In this document: piece by piece, positions 1 to 7,017 of the stretch
How positions within the stretch are numbered: the stretch's first letter is position 1
How the letters are laid out: every line of letters starts with the position of its first letter
Source: Lachnobacterium bovis
GTDB taxonomy: Bacteria; Bacillota; Clostridia; Lachnospirales; Lachnospiraceae
Length of the DNA stretch: 10,379 nt
Direction: 5' to 3'
NCBI RefSeq assembly: GCF_900111325.1
Contig: NZ_FOGW01000037.1
Span: 1-10,379, forward strand
Program-made: the position numbers and the translations under genes
The notes under the pieces: generated by a model
Told to the model about the DNA's origin: nothing
The model's database searches: none
The model's input: only the letters and a program-made list of their open reading frames with translations

Positions 1-114
1 CAAGCTGGAAAAGTAATTGCCATTTATCATTTGTGTATTGAGCCGGCACATATGTGGTGGCTTATTAGTTATGCACGATTTCGAAACTATAGAAAAATCT
101 TATTTTACTATTGA
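1..114 (+). pseudogene. Unrecognised coding fragment at the window's left edge
   Basis: Frame 1 is open from the first base to a TGA at 112-114 and gives 37 residues, including CIEPAHMWW and SYARFRNYR. It begins outside the window, so the beginning of the gene is not visible. I do not recognise the family. The short length and the abrupt change of reading frame straight afterwards suggest the tail of a decayed or truncated gene. It may equally be non-coding DNA that happens to be open, so confidence is low. Confidence 0.2.
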
Positions 115-324
115 CTTTATATTTGCAGGCTCGATTTATTCCAAAGAAATGGTCTGTATATGACGAATTAAGACAGGAAGTGGTGGTGTTTTTGGAAGAT
201 GAAGAGATTGATGCTGCAAATGCAGCTGCTCTTTGTGGCTTACTGGTATAACCACGATCTGGAGCGAATCAGGGAAAGATTCAAGGGTCGTGAAATCAAG
301 ACTTCAAAGGATATCAGGGATTGA
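93..324 (+). pseudogene. Frameshifted remnant of an unrecognised small protein
   Basis: From about 129 one frame reads like a real protein (ARFIPKKWSVYDELRQ, then an acidic helix-like stretch EDEEIDAANAAAL) and stops with TAA at 249-251. The protein-like signal then continues in another frame, from about 247 (YNHDLERIRERFKG, then REIKTSKDIRD) to TGA at 322-324. A single frameshift near 243-250 would join the two parts. There is no convincing start codon or ribosome binding site; the frame is open back to a TAG at 90-92. I do not recognise the family. The charged helical character suits a small accessory protein of a mobile element, but that is a guess. Confidence 0.35.
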
Positions 325-352
325 AATAATGGCGAGATACTGATTGCTGTAA

Positions 353-382
353 TTCACTGCTTAAGTGTGATATAGTTATAAT
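353..382 (+). promoter_or_regulatory. Putative sigma-A promoter for the DUF1906 gene
   Basis: A perfect -10 hexamer TATAAT lies at 377-382. TTCACT at 353-358, with an 18-base spacer, is an acceptable -35. Transcription would start near 389, giving a leader of about 75 bases before the start codon at 463. No operator or riboswitch-like structure was seen in this leader. Confidence 0.5.
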
Positions 383-413
383 AGTAAAAATAGATTAAGC
401 ACAAGTCTTTATA

Positions 414-427
414 GGGAAAACCTGCAA
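414..427 (+). repeat. Left copy of a 14-base direct repeat
   Basis: GGGAAAACCTGCAA occurs here and again at 3319-3332 in the same orientation. The two copies bracket the AT-rich cargo block (DUF1906 protein plus membrane protein). The right copy lies inside the reading frame of a repressor-tail remnant, while the left copy lies in the leader of the DUF1906 gene. It could be a target or recombination-site duplication left by insertion of the block. Confidence 0.5.
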
Positions 428-462
428 TGACTTTTCTTATGTCCAAAGGGAGGAAATATTAT

Positions 463-2787
463 ATGGATAAAATGGTACTAGAAACTCAAAAATGGCTCAA
501 TAATACGTATGGTAAAGATAGTCGTTATACTAGAGTTGAAGAAAACGGACACACTGGTAGGAATACCATTAACGGACTAATTATTGCATTACAGATTGAA
601 TTAGGAATTCAGGAAACAGCACCTAATTTTGGAGCAGGTACAACAAGAAAATTTAATGAACGATATCCTAATGGTGTTAAACAACAGTCAGATGGAGATA
701 AAAAAACAAGCAATGTTTACTCCATCATTCAAGGGTCGCTATGGTGTAAAGGGTATTCTACTGGCAATCATATTACTCAAAATTTTTATGATGGAACAGG
801 TAAAGCTATAAAAGGAATAAAAAAAGATATGGGTATTGGTGGAGATTCTACTGTAACAGTAGATGTTATGAAAGCTTTACTTTCCATGCAGCAGTTTGTT
901 TTGTTAAAAAATTATGGCGGAAAAGAAATTGTAAGAAGTATTCAGCAAACAATAAATCAAAAGCATAGAAATTACACAGGAATCATTCCGTGTGATGGAT
1001 TATATGGTAGAGAAATGAATACTGCATTGATTAAAATCTTACAGTCTTTAGAAGGTTTTTCCGTTGAAGAAGCTACAGGATATTTTGGAAATGGTACTAA
1101 AAGTCGTCTGAAAAAAATCAATAGCTCAAATGTTACATCATACGAGGAGTGGGTATGGTTAGCGAAAGCAGCTTTAAATTGTATAGGATATAACTGTGTT
1201 CAAAACTATTTATGGGATGAAAAATTTGAAACACAATTATCAAGTTTTCAAAAAGAATATAAGATTTCGAATACCAAAATCCTAGATACTGACACATGGA
1301 TGGAGTTGTTAACTAGTAAAGGTAATCCTAATAGAAAAGCTCAAGCATGTGATACAAGATTTGAAGTTACAGCACAATTATTAAATAAGTTGAAAACAGA
1401 CGGATATGAAATTGTAGGCAGATATTTAACTGGAGGTTCTTTTAAAGAAATTAGAGAAGGAGAATTAAATAGAATCGTTAGTGGTGGATTAAAATATTTT
1501 CCTATATTTCAAGAAAATGGAAGAGACATCAGTGAGTATACTTACTTAAATGGATTGGAGCATGGTAAAAAAGCGAGTGAGGCAGCATTGGCAAAAGGTG
1601 TTCCAACAACCGTGATTTATTTTGCTGTAGACATGGATGTGTATGATTATCAAGTAGATACTCATATTATTCCTTATTTTAAAGGTATTAACGAAACTAT
1701 TGATCCTCGATATAGCGTTGGGATTTATTCATCTAGAAATGTTTGTACACGAATTGCCGAAATCGGATATTCTGTTTCAAGTTTTGTATCTGATATGTCT
1801 ACAGGTTTTAGTGGTAATTTAGGTTTTCCAATCCCTAAAAATTGGAATTATGATCAATTCCATGAAATTCAAGGATATGGTGGCTCATGGGATTTAGATA
1901 AGGTTGCCTATAGCGGTAGAGTCGAACCATGTAATAAGGTCCTTCCAAAAGAAGAATATCGTGCAGAAGAAGCTATGTTTATTAATTGGGTGAAAGTGAC
2001 AGAAAAAGACTGTTTAAAGAATTTTAATAATGTTATGCAACCTTGGTACGGATATAGTTTTGTCACAGGGCGTGCTATTTTAGAATATTTAAGAAAACCT
2101 ACTTATTGGGAAGATAGCTATATCGGATTATGGAAAATTTATACACCCGAAACAGGATTTGATGAGAAAGAAGTAGCGGCAAGAGGAATTTGTCAAACTA
2201 CATGTGAGAAACAACCACAAATCAAGGAAAGTGTAAAAAGTTTTGAAATTGAGCATATGTCTGCAACAGCTTTAGGATATATTCATTGGGGTATATCCGA
2301 TAATAAAGGCGATTATAGCTTAGGTGATTTAGGTGGTTGGACACTAGATCTTTTACAGATTTTCGGTTCTTATACAAGGGAAGCGAAAAATCAAGATTTA
2401 GAAAGTTGGTTAAAAAACAACCTAGGCAATAATGTAGATGGAAAAGGTTTTGGTTATACAGATGTACTTGCGGATGCTGAAGGATTTTTGTTAGTGAAAG
2501 AAATGAATAGTAGGAAAAGTGAAACAAGATTTTCTGAGTCTGTGTCAAAAATTTATGCATTGGAAAAAAATAAACGTATTAAAATGTTTTATAAAGAAAG
2601 ATTTAATTCTTCAAAGAACAATGTTATTTCATCTTTTCAGAAATTAGCTGATGGTATTGATATTGGTATTATTGAGAATATAGATAAAAATATGTTGTTA
2701 AAAGCAGCAAAATCAGATACACTACCAACAAAAGAAGAAGCAAAAACTTTAGCATCTGTTTACGCAGATTTTATGGAAAAATGCTAG
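463..2787 (+). CDS. DUF1906 (Rv2525c-like) glycoside-hydrolase-domain protein with N-terminal binding repeats and a novel C-terminal region
   Basis: The 774-residue product is probably a cell-wall-acting enzyme. ATG 463 is preferred over the in-frame ATG 427 because GGGAGG at 448-453 sits nine bases upstream. Residues 4-283 hold about four degenerate repeats of 55-70 residues with the pattern of peptidoglycan-binding modules (for example DGLYGREMNTAL near 178-189, and WDEKFETQLSSFQ near 251-263). Residues 296-490 match the DUF1906 TIM-barrel family: GRYLTGG near 319, YFAVDMD at 386-392 and GYGGSWDLDKV near 471-481. Acidic residues D390, D392, D477 and D479 are candidate catalytic or structural positions. 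Residues 500-774 match nothing I know; they include HMSATALGYIHWG and GDLGGWTLDLL, then a lysine-rich helical tail. No signal peptide or membrane segment is seen, so export, if any, is non-classical or depends on lysis or a dedicated secretion system. DUF1906 assignment is fairly sure; the substrate is not shown. Confidence 0.8.
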   Translation: MDKMVLETQKWLNNTYGKDSRYTRVEENGHTGRNTINGLIIALQIELGIQETAPNFGAGTTRKFNERYPNGVKQQSDGDKKTSNVYSIIQGSLWCKGYSTGNHITQNFYDGTGKAIKGIKKDMGIGGDSTVTVDVMKALLSMQQFVLLKNYGGKEIVRSIQQTINQKHRNYTGIIPCDGLYGREMNTALIKILQSLEGFSVEEATGYFGNGTKSRLKKINSSNVTSYEEWVWLAKAALNCIGYNCVQNYLWDEKFETQLSSFQKEYKISNTKILDTDTWMELLTSKGNPNRKAQACDTRFEVTAQLLNKLKTDGYEIVGRYLTGGSFKEIREGELNRIVSGGLKYFPIFQENGRDISEYTYLNGLEHGKKASEAALAKGVPTTVIYFAVDMDVYDYQVDTHIIPYFKGINETIDPRYSVGIYSSRNVCTRIAEIGYSVSSFVSDMSTGFSGNLGFPIPKNWNYDQFHEIQGYGGSWDLDKVAYSGRVEPCNKVLPKEEYRAEEAMFINWVKVTEKDCLKNFNNVMQPWYGYSFVTGRAILEYLRKPTYWEDSYIGLWKIYTPETGFDEKEVAARGICQTTCEKQPQIKESVKSFEIEHMSATALGYIHWGISDNKGDYSLGDLGGWTLDLLQIFGSYTREAKNQDLESWLKNNLGNNVDGKGFGYTDVLADAEGFLLVKEMNSRKSETRFSESVSKIYALEKNKRIKMFYKERFNSSKNNVISSFQKLADGIDIGIIENIDKNMLLKAAKSDTLPTKEEAKTLASVYADFMEKC

Positions 2788-2817
2788 TATATAAAAAAGG
2801 GTAGCATTATAAAAATA

Positions 2818-2839
2818 ATTCCTCTTTTTATAAAGGAAT
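2818..2839 (-). terminator. Weak hairpin between convergent genes, possible terminator
   Basis: ATTCCT (2818-2823) and AGGAAT (2834-2839) can form a six-pair stem. On the minus strand the stem is followed by a T-rich tract, so it could end the membrane-protein transcript; its outer arm overlaps that gene's last codons. A second short pair, ATGCTA (2781-2786) with TAGCAT (2802-2807), lies at the end of the DUF1906 gene. Both are weak. Confidence 0.3.
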
Positions 2840-3247
2840 ATCATCAAAATTTATAACGGAGAAAAGTGTAATTAGAGAAGATATAAGTAGGCAAATTAGT
2901 GAAAAAATTATGATTACAATTTTACACAGTATTTTACAGAGTATTAAAAGATAATTAGGCTTATTCTCTGTAATTCGTAAAGAATACGTTTTGAAACTAT
3001 TATTTTTTTTATGTTCCATGATGTAAATTTTAAGGACAATAGAAATAATAAAAAAAGCATACCCTGTAAAATTATATGCAACAGTATAATTACGAGCTAA
3101 TTGTATTTGCTCTGAAGAATTATATGCATAAGGGTCTATGGATGTGGGGAGAAAACTGATGAAATAATATTCTCCTAGAATTACCATTGCGATAATGGTG
3201 ATTCCAATTAACCAAAGTAGATTAGAAAGTAATTTCAATTTTTTCAT
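2828..3247 (-). CDS. Small hydrophobic membrane protein of unknown function
   Basis: A product of about 139 residues starting MKKLKLLSNLLW. The ATG at 3247 is preferred over the upstream in-frame GTG (3256) because AAAAGGA (3258-3264) lies ten bases before the ATG but only one base before the GTG. Hydrophobic stretches are near residues 7-26, 54-74 and a long one near 95-130, so it probably crosses the membrane three or four times. A hydrophilic loop lies between the first two, and a charged segment (MEHKKNNS) sits before the last. I do not recognise the family. It converges on the DUF1906 gene with a 40-base gap and shares its AT-rich composition and the same 14-base repeat bracket, so the two probably arrived together. 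A protective role against the neighbour is possible but is inference from position only. Confidence 0.65.
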   Translation of the reverse strand: MKKLKLLSNLLWLIGITIIAMVILGEYYFISFLPTSIDPYAYNSSEQIQLARNYTVAYNFTGYAFFIISIVLKIYIMEHKKNNSFKTYSLRITENKPNYLLILCKILCKIVIIIFSLICLLISSLITLFSVINFDDIPL

Positions 3248-3280
3248 AATAATCACATCCTTTTCATCATATTATGTAAT

Positions 3281-3309
3281 AGTATAGCATAAAATTTTTT
3301 AATTGTACA
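3281..3309 (-). promoter_or_regulatory. Putative extended -10 promoter for the membrane-protein gene
   Basis: On the minus strand, TATACT (plus-strand 3281-3286) is preceded by TGC, giving an extended -10. TGTACA at 3304-3309, with a 17-base spacer, is a partial -35 match. It lies about 35 bases upstream of the start at 3247 and just inside the right copy of the 14-base repeat. Confidence 0.4.
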
Positions 3310-3466
3310 CGCATTTGTGGGAAAACCTGCAAGTCCTGAGAGTAAGTTTACTCCAGGAGATGTTCAGATGATTGAAGATTATCATAACCTCAGAGAAGAG
3401 CAGCAAAAGCGTCTTATGGCTTATATGGAGGCCTTGAAGAAGATAGAAAGTCTTGAAGACATGTAG
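3293..3466 (+). pseudogene. C-terminal remnant of a phage-repressor-like (XRE-type) protein
   Basis: An open frame with no start signal ends at TAG 3464-3466. From 3305 it reads VHAFVGKPASPES, then FTPGDVQMIEDYHNL and a charged amphipathic helix ending in MEALKKIESLEDM. The order of a proline-rich linker, an 'ED..I.DYH.L' segment and a final long helix is typical of the C-terminal tail of XRE-family repressors from phages and integrative elements. The N-terminal helix-turn-helix is missing: upstream lies the cargo block instead. The right copy of the 14-base repeat encodes its GKPA segment. Family assignment is by pattern only. Confidence 0.4.
3319..3332 (+). repeat. Right copy of the 14-base direct repeat
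   Basis: An exact match to 414-427, located in the coding frame of the repressor-tail remnant. The repeat probably belonged to that gene originally, and the left copy would then be the duplicated or recombined one. Confidence 0.5.
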
Positions 3467-3511
3467 ATATAGTTCTAAGTCTAATATGCGTTTACAAATT
3501 TGAACCGATGC

Positions 3512-3538
3512 TTTGTGGTCGATTATTTCGACCACAAA
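3512..3538. repeat. Perfect 11-base inverted repeat at the 5' end of the ORF6N remnant
   Basis: TTTGTGGTCGA (3512-3522) and TCGACCACAAA (3528-3538) are exact inverted copies around the loop TTATT. The frame of the ORF6N remnant crosses it as FVVDYFDHK. There is no T-tract on either strand, so it is not a typical terminator. Confidence 0.7.
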
Positions 3539-3566
3539 AAACATCTTTGTTTGAATATAGAATACA

Positions 3567-3589
3567 TGAAGTCGCAAAATGCGACTTCA
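3567..3589. repeat. Perfect 10-base inverted repeat inside the ORF6N coding frame
   Basis: TGAAGTCGCA (3567-3576) and TGCGACTTCA (3580-3589) are exact inverted copies with a three-base loop (AAA). The repeat encodes the KSQNATS part of the ORF6N signature, so the hairpin is written into a conserved protein motif. Confidence 0.7.
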
Positions 3590-4355
3590 AGTTGGGGCGG
3601 TAAAAGAAAACTTCCTTATGCTTTTACTGAGCAGGGAATATATATGCTTGCTACGGTTCTTAGAGGAGAATTAGCAGAGCAACAAAGTATTTTTATCATG
3701 CGAGCTTTTAAGGAAATGCGTCACTATATCCGTCAGAATCAGCAGTTTGTAACTCAGTCTGAAATGAGCATGGTTACTGCTAAGGTTTCAGAGTTATCTG
3801 TGCAAATGGCAGGAGCAATTGATCATCAGAAGAAAACGGATAAGGCAATTGAAGATATTCAGAAAAGTATTGACACCTTGAATGAGAATTTTGTTTCAGA
3901 TAAAGATTTTAAGAATTTCATAATCTATAAAGGTCAGAAGTTTGAAACAGATGTTGCTTACATAGATATCTATCAGCAGGCAGCAAAATCAATTTATGTT
4001 GCTGACGATTATATGAATACTAAATCGCTACAACTATTATCACAGAAAAATCCAGGAGTGGAAGTGGGCTCTTTACGGAGAATGGGCATGGCAGGAGAGG
4101 ATTTCTCACGACATCTGTGGTTGATGATTTTATAAACCAGTATCCACCGCTTCGGATTAAACCAAATCAGGATTGTCATGATAGACTTATTGTTCTCGAT
4201 TATGGATTGCCAACAGAGCAGGCATTCCACTGTGGAGCATCAAGTAAGGATGCAGGACGAAAACTCTGTGCTATTAACAAGGTGGAATCGGTACAAATGA
4301 TTCGTTCGGTTGTTGATGCTTTGTTAAAACTTCCAGATAAAAGTATTTAAAGGAG

Positions 4356-4837
4356 ATGATATTATTTGTAAAAGATGATGTTTCTTTTGTTCTTGTATTT
4401 AAGCTTTCTAGATTTGGTAGAAATGCGGCTGATGTTCTCAATTCACTTCAGATTATGCAGGATTTTGGAGTGAATTTGATCTGTGTAGAGGATGGAATTG
4501 ATTCATCAAAAGAAGCCGGAAGACTTATGATTTCTGTACTGTCAGCAGTCGCTGAGATTGAGCGTGAAAACATACGTGTACAGATTATGGAAGGCCGTAT
4601 GCAAAAGGCAAGAGAAGGAAAGCAGATTTAGAGGACCGCCTCAGTAAGACTTATGATAAAATCGAAGAGATAGAAAATGCCTTAGTAGAGGCTAAAGCTA
4701 AGAAGAAGTCGATACTTGCTGAAAAGGTTTGTGGAGATAATATCTACAAAGCTCTAATCTTTTTTGACAAAATGTATGATCCAATGAATGAAGCGGAGCG
4801 CAGAGAGTTCCTGACACAATTCATTGAAAAGGTATAA
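4356..4837 (+). pseudogene. Internally deleted large serine recombinase
   Basis: Two separated parts of one recombinase remain. Part A (about 4372-4624) is the second half of the resolvase catalytic domain: VFKLSRFGRNAADVLNSL, a VNLICVEDGIDSS segment and AVAEIERENIRVQ, ending KAREGK. Part B (4625-4837, a different frame) is the C-terminal coiled coil: LEDRLSKTYDKIEEIENAL, KAKKKSILAEKV, then ERREFLTQFIEKV and TAA. The catalytic serine region, the recombinase domain and the zinc-ribbon region are missing. The ATG at 4356 directly abuts GGAG, so it is not a plausible start. Related proteins usually continue past 'FIEKV', and here the sequence runs into the IS21 end at that point, so the stop codon is probably supplied by the insertion. 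It cannot be active. Confidence 0.8.
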
Positions 4838-4862
4838 AGTGTCAAGTATTTATGTACAAAAA
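4833..4862 (+). repeat. Left inverted end of the IS21 element
   Basis: TATAAAGT at 4833-4840 and TATTTATGTACAAAAA at 4847-4862 pair exactly with the right end; the six bases between differ. It begins within the stop codon region of the serine recombinase remnant. Confidence 0.65.
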
Positions 4863-4883
4863 GTTTTATATTATTATGTACAA

Positions 4884-5633
4884 TTACTCTGATGGTTTAA
4901 TATAATCTTTGACTCTATATGATCTACCATTTATTGTAATTACTTTAGAATGATGCAGTATTCTGTCTAATATCGCGTTTGCTACAACAGCATCATAAAA
5001 AATGTTATCCCAGTCATTAAAATTTATATTTGTTGTCAAAATAGTGCTTTTCTTTTCATACCTCATATCTATCAGTTGAAAAAATAGATTTGAATCTTCT
5101 TTGTCGATTGGCAAATAACCTAGTTCATCTATAATTAATAGCTTATACCTGTTTATATACTTTAATACGCTATCTAATCGGTTTTCAATTTTAGCTTTTT
5201 TTAATCTTTGTAAAAGATTATTACACTTTATGAAATATGTACTATACCTTTTACTTGCTGCTACAATCCCTATAGCTGTTGCAAGATGTGTTTTTCCAAC
5301 ACCGCTACTTCCAAGAAAAACTATATTTTCTGCATTTTCCATAAATCTTAAAGTAGCTATTTCTAAAATGTCCTGCTTTTCTACACATGGTTGAAATTCG
5401 AAATCATAATCTTCTATAGTTTTTACAAACGGAAATGCTGCAGCTTTAATCATAGATTTTGCAGCTGTTTCCGATTTATAATCTATTTCATATGTGCAGA
5501 GTTTTAATAAACCATCTGAGAATGATAGCTTATTTTGAGAAACAAAGTTTGATACTTCTTCAAGATGTTCTTTCATTTGAATTAGTTTTAATTTTTCCAA
5601 ACTCATACTAAGTTGTTGATAAGTACTACTCAT
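4884..5633 (-). CDS. istB: IS21-family helper ATPase IstB
   Basis: A 249-residue AAA+ ATPase that loads target DNA and activates the IstA transposase of IS21 elements. The Walker A motif GSSGVGKT is at residues 108-115 and Walker B LLIIDE at 165-170, followed by LGYLP, the usual IstB signature. The N-terminal helical region (1-60) is the part that normally contacts target DNA. Length is normal for the family (about 240-260). The ATG at 5633 overlaps the last eight bases of istA, so the two are translationally coupled. The stop codon lies only about 20 bases from the conserved left-end repeat. There are no internal stops or missing motifs, so it appears functional. Confidence 0.93.
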   Translation of the reverse strand: MSSTYQQLSMSLEKLKLIQMKEHLEEVSNFVSQNKLSFSDGLLKLCTYEIDYKSETAAKSMIKAAAFPFVKTIEDYDFEFQPCVEKQDILEIATLRFMENAENIVFLGSSGVGKTHLATAIGIVAASKRYSTYFIKCNNLLQRLKKAKIENRLDSVLKYINRYKLLIIDELGYLPIDKEDSNLFFQLIDMRYEKKSTILTTNINFNDWDNIFYDAVVANAILDRILHHSKVITINGRSYRVKDYIKPSE

Positions 5634-6918
5634 GACCTAAAAATCCTCCTAATAATGCTAAATTTTCTTTTGCTCTTGCCTCTATATCTTCTTCTTTAAA
5701 AGAATGAGATTTTCTTGCAATCTCAATATAATCTTTTTTATGATAATTTAACTTTTGAGTTGATATTTTATGTACTGTCACAAGCTTTGTGTTATAATAC
5801 ACGTGGATATAACCATCGTAAGCTTGTATAGTTAGTGTTTTGCCTAGATATTCTGGTGGGACAGAGTACTGATTACCGGCATAATTAATCATACTTGATT
5901 GATTCACTTTTAATGGCTTTGTGGTTATCTGATAAGGCTTTCTTATACTTTTCATTGGTAGGTGAGATAAGAAAGTCTTTTCTTTATTGAAATACATAAT
6001 AGGAATAATACCTGTATCTTTGACAACTTGGGTATTTACCCTGTTGTTAATACGAGTTACAAGCTTATTTAATCCATCATAATCAAGTTTTCCATTATAA
6101 GCCCTTATCTCATCAAGTATCTTCATTGGTGCCTCAACTTTAGCCTTAGTACGCGGTCTTCCAGCTATGCATGGCCTAACCTTAAATCCATAATCATTTG
6201 CAAACTGTTGAAATTTTGCATTAACCTTACCTGCAAAGTTCTCTGTCCTTGCTACATCCATAACAGTACTCATGTTATCAGTAACTATTTCTTCAGGCAC
6301 ACCACCAAATGTTTCAAAAGCTCCATCTAAAAAGTTAAATAGAACATCCTGGGTTTTTGAAATAGACAATCTGTAAACCCTATATCTTGAATATGAGAGC
6401 AATAATACAAATACATTTATAGTAACAGTTTCTCCATTCTCTAGTAGAAAATTAATTTTTTCTTTCCAATCAAGCTGTGCCTGCTTTCCCATAGAAGTTT
6501 CATATCTAACAGTTACTTGATTAACATTTGAAGGTCTACGTCGTTTAAAATAATTTTCAAATTCATCATAAGTCTTTAAATATACGCAGAAATTTACGTA
6601 ACTACCTGAATAATTATAATTATCAACTAAGTATTGCCATAAAATCGATTTATAGTAAAAAATTTGCGGATTATCTGGATCCAATAACTCTTTAATTACA
6701 TCATAAAAAGGTGTAATACAGTTATTACATTTAAGGGTTTTTGATTTTTCAAATCCATTAATATATTTATCTACGGTTCTACGATCTATACCTAATTCTC
6801 TGCTTATTTGGCTTTTATTTACTTTCAAAATGCCTTCCTCCATAAATGGTTTTAATTTATATAAATCATTAACTGATTCAATCTTTAAATCTGATATGAT
6901 ATCTGATTTTATAATCAT
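5626..6918 (-). CDS. istA: IS21-family DDE transposase IstA
   Basis: A 430-residue transposase. A helix-turn-helix lies near residues 33-53 (KSQISRELGIDRRTVDKYI), matching the Tn7/IS21-type DNA-binding domain. The retroviral-integrase-like core follows, with the DDE triad visible as D150 (QLDWKE), D214 (VTDNMS) and E262 (KVEAPM). The C-terminal beta domain typical of IstA (YAGNQYSVPPEYLGK, VYYNTKLVTVHK) is present. The start at 6918 has a good AGGAGG ribosome binding site nine bases upstream. istA is the upstream gene of the pair, transcribed inward from the right end of the element, and overlaps istB by eight bases. All expected parts are intact. Confidence 0.93.
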   Translation of the reverse strand: MIIKSDIISDLKIESVNDLYKLKPFMEEGILKVNKSQISRELGIDRRTVDKYINGFEKSKTLKCNNCITPFYDVIKELLDPDNPQIFYYKSILWQYLVDNYNYSGSYVNFCVYLKTYDEFENYFKRRRPSNVNQVTVRYETSMGKQAQLDWKEKINFLLENGETVTINVFVLLLSYSRYRVYRLSISKTQDVLFNFLDGAFETFGGVPEEIVTDNMSTVMDVARTENFAGKVNAKFQQFANDYGFKVRPCIAGRPRTKAKVEAPMKILDEIRAYNGKLDYDGLNKLVTRINNRVNTQVVKDTGIIPIMYFNKEKTFLSHLPMKSIRKPYQITTKPLKVNQSSMINYAGNQYSVPPEYLGKTLTIQAYDGYIHVYYNTKLVTVHKISTQKLNYHKKDYIEIARKSHSFKEEDIEARAKENLALLGGFLGHE

Positions 6919-6976
6919 TGTGAGTTCCTCCTGTTTAACTCATATATCATATCATTTGTACATTTTTATTTAATAT

Positions 6977-7006
6977 TTTTTGTACATAAATAAGTATAAC
7001 TTTATA
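6977..7006 (-). repeat. Right inverted end of the IS21 element
   Basis: TTTTTGTACATAAATA (6977-6992) and ACTTTATA (6999-7006) are the inverted counterparts of the left end, with the same six-base gap. It ends 11 bases before the parB start codon. Confidence 0.65.
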
Positions 7007-7017
7007 GGTTTTAGACT

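Larger units (their letters stand above)
3500..4350 (+). pseudogene. Frameshifted ORF6N-domain antirepressor-like gene with a PLD-like C terminus
   Basis: Two frames make one protein. The first runs from TTG 3500. Residues 24-34 (KSQNATSSWGG) and 38-77 (LPYAFTEQG, MLATVLRGELAEQQS, MRAFKEMRHYI) are the core of the ORF6N domain found in phage antirepressors. A helical linker follows (about 80-130), then KGQKFETDVAYIDIYQQA and SIYVADDYMN. The frame is lost between about 4064 and 4071; the other frame then continues from 4069 (LFTENGHGRRGFLTTS) to TAA 4350. That tail contains CHDRLIVLDYG and HCGASSKDAG, resembling a degenerate phospholipase-D-like HxR/GxS motif. The N-terminal part of ORF6N (normally another 30-50 residues) is missing, so this is truncated at the front and frameshifted in the middle. 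There is no clear ribosome binding site. In a living element it would act with a repressor, and a repressor tail lies just upstream. Confidence 0.8.
4833..7006 (-). mobile_element. IS21-family insertion sequence (istA-istB) with inverted ends
   Basis: The element is about 2.17 kb and carries istA and istB on the minus strand between related inverted ends. The ends share TATAAAGT, six unmatched bases, then TATTTATGTACAAAAA (4833-4862 against 6977-7006). Each end has a second inner GTACAA motif (4879-4883 and, inverted, 6956-6961), as expected for the repeated transposase-binding sites of IS21 elements. The exact outer limits are unclear: TATA is present at both edges and would suit a four-base target duplication, whereas a TG-type IS21 start at 4840 is not matched on the other side. 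Both genes are full length, so it may still be mobile. Confidence 0.8.

Noticed and set aside
427..462. Longer DUF1906 reading frame starting at 427
   Set aside because: No ribosome binding site before 427, while GGGAGG at 448-453 serves ATG 463.
279..738. Twelve-base repeat ATTCAAGGGTCG near 279-290 and 727-738
   Set aside because: Short, in unrelated coding contexts, with no similarity beyond it; likely chance.
2222..2560. Minus-strand open frame of 112 codons inside the DUF1906 gene
   Set aside because: Composition follows the antisense of a real gene; no start signals and no recognisable protein pattern.
3299..3577. Minus-strand open frame of 92 codons over the repressor tail and ORF6N start
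   Set aside because: It runs antisense to two recognisable remnants and its protein has no family-like features.
6980..7008. Outward promoter in the IS21 right end driving parB (TTGTAC, 17 bases, TATAGG)
   Set aside because: Both hexamers are poor matches, so it is not listed as a feature.
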